A stretch of DNA of 64,000 bases from positions 62,001 through 126,000 of the forward strand of contig JAJAGP010000208.1 in the NCBI GenBank assembly GCA_025084515.1, in the 5' to 3' direction. Of this stretch, positions 1 through 11,300 are shown one piece after another. A program made the translations under genes and the position numbers. The DNA comes from Ancistrus triradiatus (Eukaryota > Chordata > Actinopteri > Siluriformes > Loricariidae). Numbering within the stretch: the first letter of the stretch is position 1; each line of letters begins with the position of its first letter. Below the pieces are notes generated by a model. It ran no database searches. It was not told where the DNA came from and worked only from the letters and a program-made list of their open reading frames with translations.

Positions 1-389
1 TCCACTTCCGTATAATTGATTTGTTAATGTTGAATTCTCTCGCAGCTGCTCTATGTCCATGTTGTACTGCGTGACTGATAGCGTTGAGTTTGAAATCCGC
101 TTCGAAAATAAATGAATGAATGCACGTACCCTAATGCTGAAGCACATAAAATATTACTCAGCGATGTTTCCTCACTTCAGTGGCCGTGAGCTTCGTAACT
201 TACCAAGACCGTGCTAAAACATTTTGACAGATTTATAGGCGCCGTGTACCATCTACAATCGGTTCTAGGTCAGAAGGCTCATCCAGAATCAATTCATACA
301 TTAGACGCACCGCATTTAAAGGCGCACTGTCGATTTTTGAGAAAATGAAAGGATTTTAAGTGCGCCTTATGGTCCGAAAAATATGGTAA
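1..389. mobile_element. MITE, right three quarters of a copy
   Basis: This stretch matches 30325-30710 nearly base for base. The homology ends at the terminal inverted repeat (...TTATGGTCCGAAAAATATGG) and the left end lies outside the window. It is non-coding. Superfamily is not certain; the TA flanks of the complete copy point to a Tc1/mariner-type or similar DNA transposon. Confidence 0.8.
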
Positions 390-391
390 TA

Positions 392-549
392 TTGGATCAT
401 TTTCCTCAATAAATAAATGACCGAGTATAATGTTTTTGTCTCATTTGTCTAACTGGATTCTCTTTATCTACTTTTAGGACTGATGTTTTGGGTCATATTT
501 ATGAAGAAATATAAAAAATTCTAAAGGGTTCCCAACTTTCAAGCACCAC

Positions 550-551
<2 letters not shown>
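392..551. mobile_element. Tc1-like terminal fragment (family A)
   Basis: It matches the right ends of the elements at 26832-28061 and 51933-53441. It includes the phrase around TTCTAAAGGGTTC and the terminal repeat CTTTCAAGCACCACTG. Only about 160 bp remain. It abuts the MITE at 389 and a TA microsatellite. Confidence 0.8.

Positions 552-554
<3 letters not shown>

Positions 555-589
<35 letters not shown>
555..589. repeat. (TA)n microsatellite
   Basis: Uninterrupted TA repeats, about 17 units, at the end of the Tc1 fragment. TA targets are favoured by Tc1 elements. Confidence 0.95.
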
Positions 590-590
<1 letters not shown>

Positions 591-609
591 TTGGCTGAGA
601 TTTGAGTGT

Positions 610-1000
610 TGCACTGAGATTTTAGAGCAACAGAAGTTGCCTTCAAGACAACATATTTTCCAAGGATGCAGACTAAACAAGACAACGCAAAAGAAGTCAA
701 ATCACAAAAATTAGGGCAGAAATGTGCAAATCCCTTCCAGTCTTTCTTTGAGGAACAAAATTTTTAAACATGTAAATAATTTTCGCATGCATTTGTGTCA
801 AAACAAATGCATACGAAAATGATTAAAATTTTTAAAAACTGGAACTGGAGATCCTCTGCCTCTCAAACACTCTTGGATACTGATTTTGGACCAAATCTTG
901 GTTACAATCACCTGTTGACATCAACTGTTTGAAGTCACAGCATTATTTAAATTTTCACCTCATTACTTATTTGCCACCTCACTTCATGACTTAATTGCCC
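610..1000 (+). mobile_element. DNA transposon fragment (family C)
   Basis: Similar to the 3' part of the element at 21311-22751. The shared stretch runs from AAATCCCTTCCAGTCTTTCT through a phrase about a final strand reading GGATACTGATTTTGGACCAAA. The terminal repeat is missing. There is no coding capacity. Confidence 0.65.
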
Positions 1001-1079
1001 CTGACTTGGTGGTGGTTTGTTAGCATGTGATTGGACCAGACATGGCAATGCTGCTATAGTTATTATACACTGTGTTCAC

Positions 1080-1390
1080 TCACTGTGCTCTCTATTAAAC
1101 GCATATTGCTCCACCTTATAGTAAAGTCAGAGACAGTAGATTATCTGTTGTTGCACAGTTTGTGTTAGTCATCCTCTAATCTTGCACAAGATGCTGGTGG
1201 GTGGACAGTTTTGTTAAGTCGATTATTTTAAGTCCAGGAGTTACACTGATGTGTTTAAAAATCCAGCAACACTGCTGTGTCTGATCCACTCACACCAGCA
1301 TAACACACTAACACGTCACAACCACATCAATGTCACTGTCATGCTGAGAATGATCCACCACCCAAATAGTACCTGACCAATGATCAACTA
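1080..1390. repeat. Unclassified interspersed repeat
   Basis: Contains the phrase CTGTGTCTGATCCACTCACA followed by CACCAGCATAACACAC and ATGATCCACCACCC, which I recognise as a widespread non-coding fish repeat. Family and boundaries are uncertain. Confidence 0.4.
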
Positions 1391-1394
1391 GTGT

Positions 1395-1665
1395 GCTAAC
1401 AACTAGGAAGAGTGGCGTGAAGTAAAGAGGAAAGTTTTCAGCTGAGTTTTGAAGGGAGGGAGAGCGGATCAGTCACGTAGAGATTGAGGCAGAGAATTCC
1501 ATAGTTTAGGAGCAGCACTGAATGATCTGCCACCAACCGATAAAAGTTTAAACATTGGGGCAGTCACAACACTGAAGTAAGAAGATCTGAGGGTGTGAAA
1601 GGGACAGTACAAGGCGGTAACTGATAAAGTGATCGGTGAGTGTATATTCACTCACACACACACAG
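1395..1665 (-). pseudogene. LINE ORF2 C-terminal fragment (CR1/L2-type)
   Basis: The minus strand reads TLRSSYFSVVTAPMFKLLSV, GGRSFSAAPKLWNSLPQSLR and then a frame ending near FKTQLKTFLF. This is the typical C-terminus of CR1/L2-group LINE ORF2, where GxxAFSxxAPxLWNxLP is followed by FKxxLKTxLF. Neither the RT nor the 3' tail is present, so it is a short fossil. Confidence 0.7.
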
Positions 1666-2097
1666 TGCAATAACTTTGACATGAACCACCTTACTAAATA
1701 TTGTTGCAAACCAAGTACTCCACCCAGCACAATGATTGGACATGACTGAATAAATATGACTTCATAAATTTTCTCAATACTATAATGTTAAAACAAACAT
1801 AGTAGGAAGTCAGTAGGAAGTCAGACAGTTTTAAATATAATGTATATATAATATTGCCCACTAACTTTTTTTAACATACACATCTTGTGGAACCCATATG
1901 AGAATCAAGCATGCGACCAGGATCACACGAAGCAAGAACAGGCATCTTACAGACTGAGTAGTTGGCACAGGGGACTGCACTATGAACACGGGTAGCTATG
2001 GCAACAAAAGTACATTTACATTACAGGTAAAAGGTAAATTCAGTGGTTTAGGACAACTAAAATGTGGATTGTATTGCCCCGACTGCCTAAGGGCAGA

Positions 2098-2290
2098 TTG
2101 TTTACATTTACTGCATTTAGCAGATGCCCTTATCCAGAGAGCAACTTACAATTTGTACAGTCTTACAATCCAAGCAATTGTGGGTTAAGGGTCTTGCTCA
2201 AGGACCCAACAGTGGCAGCTTGGCAGGGGTAGGATTTGAACCCTCGACCTTCTGATCCGGAGTCCAGTACCTTAACCATTAGTTGTTCAA
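2098..2290 (-). mobile_element. tRNA-derived SINE (family S1)
   Basis: On the minus strand a tRNA-like head (AATGGTTAAGGTACTGGACT, box B about GGTTCAAATCC as GGGTTCAAATCCTACC) is followed by the body GGGTCCTTGAGCAAGACCC and a tail region CATTTAGCAGATGCCC. It is the reverse of the copy at 28641-28838. It lies downstream of the V-ATPase gene. Confidence 0.8.
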
Positions 2291-2454
2291 CTGAGATGTG
2301 TCATGCAACGTCCTCATAAGCCACAAATAATACGATCAGACATCGGTGTTTAAAATTACAGCCAACCAGTTAGTATTAAACAGAACTCTAAATCCAGTTT
2401 CCCAAACACGTATCATTTTAAAGTAAATATTAGCAAAGGCATCTGCCAAAATCC

Positions 2455-2760
2455 TTTAGCATGGGAAGGACTCGTCTTACTGATTAGACATGGAGGAACA
2501 AGGAACTGGGCAAAGTGTTCATGGTGTTGACTTGGTCTCCAAATCCCTAAATCTCAACCTAACCGAGTATCTGTGGGATGTGCTGGAGAAGTCCAATCAC
2601 TGCATGTCCCACCTTCCAACTAGTCCAAGGGCGAATAAAAAACCAAAACATTTGTATAGGAAGTGATCTTCACTGCATTCCCAGGACAAGGAAATGTCAG
2701 CATGTTCTTATTTTCTCTGTTATGCCACTAACATGTAAATGAACAAAACAAGAAAGTTAA
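2455..2760 (+). pseudogene. DNA-transposon transposase fragment
   Basis: Translation gives DLVSKSLNLNLTEYLWDVLE, resembling the D..SPDLNPIEHLWD region (final catalytic Glu) of Tc1-type transposases. There are no terminal repeats or long ORF. Very degenerate. Confidence 0.45.
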
Positions 2761-3114
2761 CATGAGTATTTCTCATGTTAATTGAGTACAAAATTATTTT
2801 GCCAGGCTACTACAAATAACAATGAAATAACCAAAATACAAAATTTGCTTGTGTCAGACACCAGGGCTACTGATTTGCTGGAACCTTAAAACTCACATTA
2901 ATTAATTGCGCACTGTTGACATGACCCACATATAATACTGTACATTTTAGAAAACTGGAAAATTACAAATTTGGATTACTTTTGCAGTTACGTAATTTGA
3001 TGTGGTCATTTCTTGATTTTCATCTTTCCTTGACAAATTGTGCAGCCATATATACAGTTTAACATAAGACAGCGTTACTGGGACATCTTGGAGAGTGGAC
3101 AGTGAACAGTGGTA
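2761..3114 (-). other. Presumed 3' UTR and flank of the V-ATPase gene
   Basis: AT-rich sequence directly downstream of the stop codon, with no ORF or recognised repeat. It must begin with the 3' untranslated region, but no clear polyadenylation signal was found. Confidence 0.5.
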
Positions 3115-3208
3115 TCACTCATCAAAGTGGCCCTCCAGTATGTTTACAAAGGAGAAGGGCACAAACTTGAACCCCTGACCTATATAGAACTTGTTCTGGA
3201 ATTCCACC
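3115..3208 (-). CDS. atp6v0a1: atp6v0a1-like terminal exon I with stop
   Basis: The coding part of the last exon completes the Trp codon and reads VEFQNKFYIGQGFKFVPFSF then VNILEGHFDE and TGA (3117-3115). The FDE ending resembles a1 C-termini. The acceptor is CCCTCATCCAG. The 3' untranslated region must continue below 3115; I could not recognise an AATAAA signal on the minus strand between 2291 and 3114, so its end is unknown. Confidence 0.97.
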
Positions 3209-6200
3209 CTGGATGAGGGACAGAAAACACAGAGGTTACAAAACTCCAGTGGTCCTTAAAATTTGGAGCTTCTCTGACAAATAATTTCTGAAAAGAACTG
3301 CATAATGCTTAATAAAACAGCAAATCCTATCTCAATATTCAGATCACAGTAACTCTAAATCAATATCTCATTCTATCTCATGATCACCTCAGATGTCATG
3401 TTTAATAAGATCCTAAAGTGCCTCACCATTCAATTATGATATGTATGTGCTAAGGTGTTTGAATGTGTGTAATATACCAATGTAGTCGCAGGGCATGCAG
3501 AAATGCAGACAATCCCTCCATGACAAGCAGAATACACACAGTTAATGTGGCAAAAGCTGGAAAAATAACAGACAAGCCAAGGAATCCACCACCACTCTGA
3601 GAGGCCAGGGCCATGTGCATCACCATTCCCCACAACACCTCAGATAGTTCTGAAACAGAAAGAAGTTTATGTTAAAAGAGCGTGAAAATGCATGTGTTCT
3701 GTACAACAACTTAACTCTTTAACAATTAGTGATGGAATGAGTGTTTGTATATTAAATTCCAGTTGTGTAATGTGGATTGTAAATATGGTAAACAGTCAGC
3801 TTCAGAATTATCAGTGTTCTCTAAAACAATTTGTAAAATAGGTATATATAAAAATAAGTTTATGTCACACCTACACACTCTCTGTATCTATCAGAGGGCG
3901 CATTCTAGCTGCTAGAGGTCACCGCGGGTCCACTAAACGCCGAAGCCGACCGCCTATAAAAAGAGTGCCCTAAGCGCCGGCCTATGGTGCGTTCTCTGCT
4001 TTCTTTGGCGCATGGTTACCACGACGCTTCGCACGCAGCTGTTTATCCAACACGTTCCCGGTTAAGGACAGAAGTGTGGACCCGTCTCGCGAAGGAGGCG
4101 GGCCCCCGTAAGGTCAAAAGGCCTGAGGTAATCGACAGGGAATTAATTTGCAGGAAAGGGATAGATCGGAATCGCCGCTTACCTTCCTCCACTCGCTTCC
4201 TATTCCCCGATATCTCCTCTCGCAGCAATCACCTCTGTCATAGGTGACCGGTGTACCTATTCCATTGAGTATTTGCCATAGCATTATCTGTATTAGTCCG
4301 TTTTTTCAGCCAGGTAAGAGAGGAGCTTCGTCTCTCCCCCCTTTTCTCCTCAGATGCACTCACCGCGTTTGACGCACGCGCAGCTTGCGTCGACTCTGCT
4401 CTGCTTCAACGCTCCTCTGCGCATGCGCAGCCGTCCACACACACATATAACACTCTTTTCTCCCATTCACTCCTTACGCGCTCGATAAGCGCCGGAGTCT
4501 ATTTAAACGGGTCCTTACCCTAACCTAACTACTCTGAGCTGCTCCTCAGCCCTTATAGTGATTATTACCCTTTTTTTGAGTGCGCTTAATCGCGACCCTT
4601 GTGTTTGTCCTTACTCTAAACCCTTTCGTTCTCATTCACAGATCACGTACTCCGTTTCGTAGTGGTTAAGTTCCCCACCTCCTAGAGTCGTGATTCAGGG
4701 ATCGAATCCCTCTGCGGACTGATTTCAGCAAGGACATACACATAGCGTGTGTGCTTCTCTTTTGTCCCCTAGTCTGTATTTTTTCCCGCCGTTTCGCGAG
4801 ACTTCTTGCACTTGGGCCCCCTGTAACAGTATCCCCATGTAAGATCAGGACATTTCCCAGGAATCCCCCAAACAACTCAAGCCATGTCACCTGAGTTCTA
4901 ATCACAGACACTTGTGTCTCATTACATGGCGTATATATACTGCCAGGACTCTATCGCTCAGTGTGAAGTATTGGCTCATTTATTTGTGTACAAGCTATGC
5001 GTTCTTAGTATTTGTCCTGTGTACAAGAGTCTCCAACAAAACCAGCCGCTAGATTGCACAGACAGGGTATTTCTAGTGCCGGTCCCAAGCCCGGATAAAT
5101 GGTGAGGGTTGCATCAGGAAGGGCATCCGGTGTAAAACATGTGCCAAATAAAGTATGCAAGTTCATAATAATTTCACCATACCGGATCAGTCGCGGCCTG
5201 GGTTAACAACGACTGGTACTGGTAGCAAACAGGGTACCAGCGGAAATTGGACTACTGTTTACCGAAGACGAAGAGGAGGGAAGCGTGTGAGGAGACAAAG
5301 AGAAATCAGGTTGCGGCAAGATTATAGCACTGAGGGTAGCAACCCTAAATGTAGGGACGATGACAGGGAAACGTAGAGAGCTGGCTGATATGATGCAGAG
5401 GAGAAAGGTCGATGTTTTGTGTGTGCAGGAGACAAAGTGGAAGGGTAGCAAGGCTCGATGCATTGGTGCAGGGTTTAAACTGTTCTACCATGGTGTGGAT
5501 AGGAAGAGAAATGAAGTTGGTGTGGTCCTGAAGGAGGACTATGTAAAGAATGTCGTTGAGGTGAAAAGGGTGTCAGATAGGATAATATGTTGTAAATCTG
5601 GAAATTGAGGGGTGTTGTTGTAATGGTTGCATGTTGTTAGGGCTATGCACCACAAGTTGGCTGTGAATTAGAGGAGAAAGAGAGATTCTGGGGGGAGTTA
5701 GATGAAGTGGCTGAGAGCAATCCCAGGGAGGAGAGACTGGTGATTCGTGCAGATTTCAATGGTCATCATGTTGGTGAAGGTAATAAAGGAGATGAGGAAG
5801 TGATGGGCAGGTTTGGTGTTAAGGATAGGAACCTAGAAGGACAGATGTGGTGGATTTTGCAAAAAGGATGGAAATGGCTGTGGTTAACACATATTTCCAA
5901 AAGAAGGAGGAGCATAGGGTGACTTATAAGAGTGGAGGGAGGAGGACACAGGTAGACTACATCCTATGTAGAAGAGGTTGCTTAAAAGACATTGGTGATT
6001 GTAAGGTAGTGGCAGGGTAGTGTAACTAGGCATCATCGGATGGTGTTGTGCAGGATGGCTCTGGTGGTTAGGAAGAGAAAGAGAACAAAGGCAGAGCAGA
6101 GGACCAAATGGTGGAAGTTGGAAGAAAGGAAGAATGTTGTAAGGAGTTCAGAGAGGAGCTGAGAAAGGCTTTGGGTGATAGGAAAGAGCTCCCAGATGAC

Positions 6201-8289
6201 TGGGTAGTAGCAACAGTAATTAGACAGACAGGTCAAAAGGTACTGGGTGTGTCTTCTAGACAGGCAAAGGATGAAAAGGAAACCTGGTGGTGGAACGAGG
6301 AAGTGCAGGAGGTTATTCAGAGAAAGAGGTCAGCAAAGAAGAAATGGGATAGGGACAGGACTAAAGAGAATAGGCAGGAGTACAAGGAGATGCGGCACAG
6401 GTCAAAGAGGGAGGTAGCAAAGGCCAAGCAGAAGGCCTACGATGAGTTATATGAAAGGTTTGACAGTAGGGAAGGAGAGAAGGAGTTGTATCTGCTGGCG
6501 AGACAGAGAGATAGAGCTGGAAAGGATGTCATGTCAGGGTGATCAAGGATAGAAATGGAAATGTACTGTCAGGTGAGGAGAGGGTGAGGGAAAGGTGGAA
6601 GGAGTATTTTGTGGAGTGGATGAATGTAGAAAATGAAAGGGAAAGAAGGTTGGATGGCGTAGAAATTGTGGAACAGGATTAGCAAGGATTAGCAAGGACG
6701 AAGTCAGGAAGGATTAGCAAGGACGAAGTGAGGAAAGCTTTGAAAAGGATGAAGAACGGAAAGGCAGTAGGACCTGATGACATACCGGTTGAGGTATGGA
6801 AAAGTCTAGGAGAGCTGGGAGTGATGTTTTTGACTAGATTATTCAATGGAATTCTGGTGAATGAGAGTATGCCGGAGGAATGGAGGAAAAGTTTACTTGT
6901 ACCGATTTTTAAGCAGAAGAGTGATGAGTTGATCAGCCACACAATGAAGATTTGGGAGAGAGTTGTGGAAGCTAGGCTCTGACAGGAGGTGACAGTGTGT
7001 GAACAACAGTATGGTTTCATGCCAAGGAAGATCACCATGGATGCGATTTTTGCTTTGAGACTGCTGATGGAGAAGTATAGAGATGGTCAGAAAGAGCTAC
7101 ACTGCGTCTTTGTGGATTTGGAGAAAGTTTATGACAGGGTGCCAAGGGAGGAACTGTGTTGGTGTATGAGGAAGTCTCGAGTGGCTGAAAAGTACGTTAC
7201 ATTAGTGCAGGACATGTATGACAACAGCGTGACAGTGGTGAGATGTGCTGTAGGAGTGACAGATAGCTTCAAGGTAGGGGTGGGACTGCATCAAGGATCG
7301 GCCCTGAGTCCATTCTTATTTGCTCTGGTGATGGACAGACTAACAGATGAGGTCAGACAGGAATCATTGTGGACTATGATGTTTGCAGACATTGTGATCT
7401 GAAGTGAGAACAGGGAACAGGTAGAAGAGAATTTAGAGAGGTGGAGGTATAATCTGGAAAGGAGAGGAATGAAAGTCAACTGTAGTAAGACAGAATACCT
7501 GTGTGTAAATGAAAGGGAGGCAGGTGGAACAGTCAGGCTACAGGGATCAGTGGTCACAAAGGTACAGGAGTTCAGGTACTTGGGATCAACTGTCCAAGGA
7601 ATGGGGAGTGTGGAAAGGAGGTTAAGGTAATAAAGAGAGAGTTCAGGCAGGATGGAGTGGGGGAGAAGAAGAGTGTCAGGGTGCTGTGTGCCAAAGGGTC
7701 GCAGCAAAAGTGAAAGAAAGCTTTATAAGAGAGTAGTGAGACCAGCTTTTTTAATGGCTTATTGATAGTGGCACTGACAAAGAGGACAGGGAAGCAGAGA
7801 TGGAAGTGGCATAACTTAAGATGTTGAGGTTCTCTTTAGGAGAACGTCTAGGGTGGACAGGATTAGGAATGTGATCATCAGAGGGACAGCACAGGTTGGA
7901 AAATTGGGAGACAAAATTCAAGAGGGAAGACTGAGATGGTTTGGACATGTGCAGAGGAGGGATAGTGGATATATTGGTAGGAGGATGTTGGAGATGGAGC
8001 TGCCAGGCAAGAGACGGAGAGGAAGACCAAAGAGGAGTTATTTGGTTGTGGTTAATGAAGATATGCAGGGAGTTGGGGTAGGAGTAGAGGACGTGGAGGA
8101 CAGGGTGAGGTGGAAACGTTTAACTCGCTGTGGTGACCTCTGATAAAGGGAGAAGCCGAAAGAAGCAGAAGAAGAAGAAGAAGAAGAAGAAGAAGAAGAA
8201 GAAGAAGACAAGAGTCTCCAACAGCCACAGACCATGGTTGTGTTACGGGTTCGAGGAAGCATGGGCAGACGAGGTGCAGGTTCCAGTCA

Positions 8290-8346
<57 letters not shown>

Positions 8347-11300
8347 AACAGAAAAAAAAACAAAGCAGAAATAACTCAGAACAAACTAACAGCAAACAAA
8401 AGCAAACCTGATGTGGTAGCTGAACACAAAATAACAGCAAGCCGAGGCCAGGCTAGGCTAACATGACTTGCAAGCGTTCAGAACACAAAAGCAATCCTGG
8501 CGGAATGCCCGCAACAAAAACAATAACCCAGACCTGACTTGTTGTGGCGAAGCAAGGCTTGGGTTGGCTTGGCTTGGCGTGGCTTCAGCATAGCATAGAG
8601 AAAATACGTAACATGGACATGAACCCTCGACTAAAGCTGAGATTATGCTACCGCAACGCAACTCGGAAGACGAGGAGCTTAAATATGCAGCATCCCAGCT
8701 GCGTGCGGTAGAAATTAATGTCCAAAGCCAATCAAATCAAAAACAAAACTAAAACACGATTGGCGTAAAGATCCGCGGCCATCTGCATCCTGCAAGCGAT
8801 TGTGGGCAATGTAGTCCCCGTCGCCCACAACAGCAAAAACAAACAAAAACCGGAAGCAGGGTACAGATCCTGACAGGCTGCAGCTATGCCAATTACTATA
8901 GCAGTGCCAGTGCTCTCATCCATCACCTCTGCACAGGCTGTTTTGCCAGTCACCATCACTGTTCTGGTGAGTAAGTCTGATGAACTTGACAGATCTCAAA
9001 ATCAGTGTCACAAATTTTTATTACAATGCTCTATCTATTTCACTAATGTTTCTCCCAGTACAGACACAGCACATATTGCATTCTTAGTCTCACACTTGAT
9101 TGGCAAGGCCCTAGACTAGGCAACCACTACTGTATATGGCCTCAGGTGGAGTCATGGTAATATGATCACTTTCTTACAGAGTTTAAAACCCTAAACCCAG
9201 AGATTCTCAATGAACTGGCTTGCAAGGAATATGGCCTAATGCTAGATCAATACATAACCTTTGCCATCTGGTTAGATCAAGTAAAGAATGGAAGGAATGT
9301 CCGGTCGATGCTCACCAGGCCAAGCGGAGTTTGAATCATGCAACACCAAAACATGCGATTGCCTGTACCTAGTATCCCAGCTATGTCAGAACCAAAGCCA
9401 ATGCAGTGTGGTTCATCAAATCACCAAACTTTACACCTATCCATTATCTCTTATCCCAGTCTCCCTCGAACAGCTCTCTGGAGCCTCTCTCTTTTCCAAA
9501 TTGGAAGTACATAAATTGGAAACCACAACAAACATGAGAATTAGTGTAAAACTGTGTTTTCCACTGCCCAAGGGCATTACAAGTACCTGGTATTGCCCTT
9601 TGGTCTTTGTAATGCCCCATATGTGTTTCAGGCAATCGTGAACAACGTTCTAAAGGATATGCTGGGTCGGAATGTCATAGCATAGAGGACATTCTAATTT
9701 ACTCCCCTGATTGAAGATGCATGTTCAGAACGGCCCACTCCTCTTTAACCTCGGTACACCTGGGTTAGACTTGCATGTGTTAGTTATTAAATAGTAAGTA
9801 CTGTATTAGTGATAGAGTATGACAGACAATATTCCAAAGTATCATAAGTTCATTGCTTTTTCACAGTTTGTTCACAATGTAAAACCCCCAAAATGCTCCC
9901 TGCGAGCACATTGGTACCCGTGCCTGTCCCATCCTGTCCCTGGTCCCGTATTCCTTTTAGGGGTAACTGTTAGGGGTTTTCCTTGACACTGTTGTCCTAG
10001 GCTTGCTCAGTTTGGGATTGCCCCTAGATATTTAAAGTTAATCTAAATTGTAAAGCTTTGAGACTTTGAGACAATGCTCCATTGTAAAAAGTTCTATAGA
10101 AATAAATCTGACTTTGACCCTCACAGGGGAACACTGTTATAATGACGATAATTGACAGGTCTTAGATTTGCCCCATTTGAGAGCATGCCAACTGCATTTC
10201 AAAAAGCGGAGAATATATTAAACTATGTATTTCATTTACGGGGGTAGCAGAGGACATTCTGTCAGATCACATTTCACAGTTCACCTCTCGGGGATGAACC
10301 ACATTTTGTGAATGGTTGGACATAAATTTTAGCCTTACATCAGGATACCACTCCCAGCTGAATGGACAGTGTGAGTGAACAAACCAAGCATTGGGGAAAT
10401 TCATGCAAGCGTATTGAAATGGCATTCAGACAGACAAGTCTACCTACCTTTGGCAGAGCATCACAGAGGAGAAACATGACTTTTGACTCCATGACTTTAG
10501 TTTTGCTCTTAGATTTATCATCTATGCCGCCCAAGGAGGTTGGGTCCCTTTTTGAGTCTTGGTCCTCCTAAGGTTTCTTCCTATAACTCAGGAAGTTTTT
10601 CCTTGCCACTGTCGCCCTAGGCTTGCTCAATTTGGGATTGGACGTAGTTATTAGGAGATAATCTAAACTTGTAAAGTTGCTTTGAGACAATGCTCCATTG
10701 TAAAAAGCGCTATATAAATAAATCTGACTGACTTGACTTGACCAAAAACATTTAAACTTACCTGGGGACTAGGTCCGGCTTTGTCAACCTGAGACTGTTA
10801 AATCAGTTGGTACAAAAATACAAATAAATGTTGATGTTGCGTAATCAGCATGCCGTTATGCGACTCAGCCAGATATGTACACGTGGACAAAATTGTTGGT
10901 ACCCTTCAGCTTAATGAAGAAAAACCCACAAGGTAACAGAAATACTTTCCATCTGACAAAATTAATAATAAAGTTACAAAGTCTATGAAAATGAACAGAT
11001 GAAAGTCAGACATTGCTTTTCAAACCCATGCTTCACAGAATTATTTAACAAATAAAACTCATGAAACAGGCCTGGACAAAGAAAGGATGGTACCCCTGAA
11101 AATGTGACCAAAGGGACATGTTTAAATCAAAGGTGTGTTCACTAATTAGCAGCACAGGTGGCATATAAATCTGGTAATCAGCAGATGGGGCCTATATATA
11201 GGGCTTCAGTATCACTGTGCGTTTGGTGACAAGGTGTGTACCACCACTTCAACATGGAATAGAGGAAGCCAAAGAAAGAGCTTCGTCTCCGGAGCAAATT

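Larger units (their letters stand above)
5039..8207 (+). mobile_element. Full-length RTE-type LINE (Expander/Rex3-like), inactive
   Basis: A 3.17-kb non-LTR retrotransposon bounded by a perfect 16-bp duplication. The order is a 5' leader with GGTCCCAAGCCCGG, an endonuclease-reverse transcriptase ORF, a short 3' region and a (GAA)n tail, which is typical of RTE elements. It sits inside a gypsy-like fragment in the last large V-ATPase intron, opposite in strand to the gene. It is dead: the ORF is split by several frameshifts and stops. The exact RTE lineage (Expander versus Rex3) is from memory of the families and is less sure than the clade. Confidence 0.88.

Noticed and set aside
474..680. 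ORF with an IY repeat
   Set aside because: Translation of the TA microsatellite; same for ORFs around 14090-14416 and 47128-47372.
3984..4247. 87-aa ORF on the plus strand
   Set aside because: Lies in GC-rich LTR-like DNA, has an equally long antisense partner and no recognisable domain.
8038..8262. Poly-Ser and poly-Lys ORFs
   Set aside because: They are translations of the (GAA)n tail of the RTE LINE.
8130..8440. ORFs with poly-Ile runs
   Set aside because: Translation of the TAA microsatellite.
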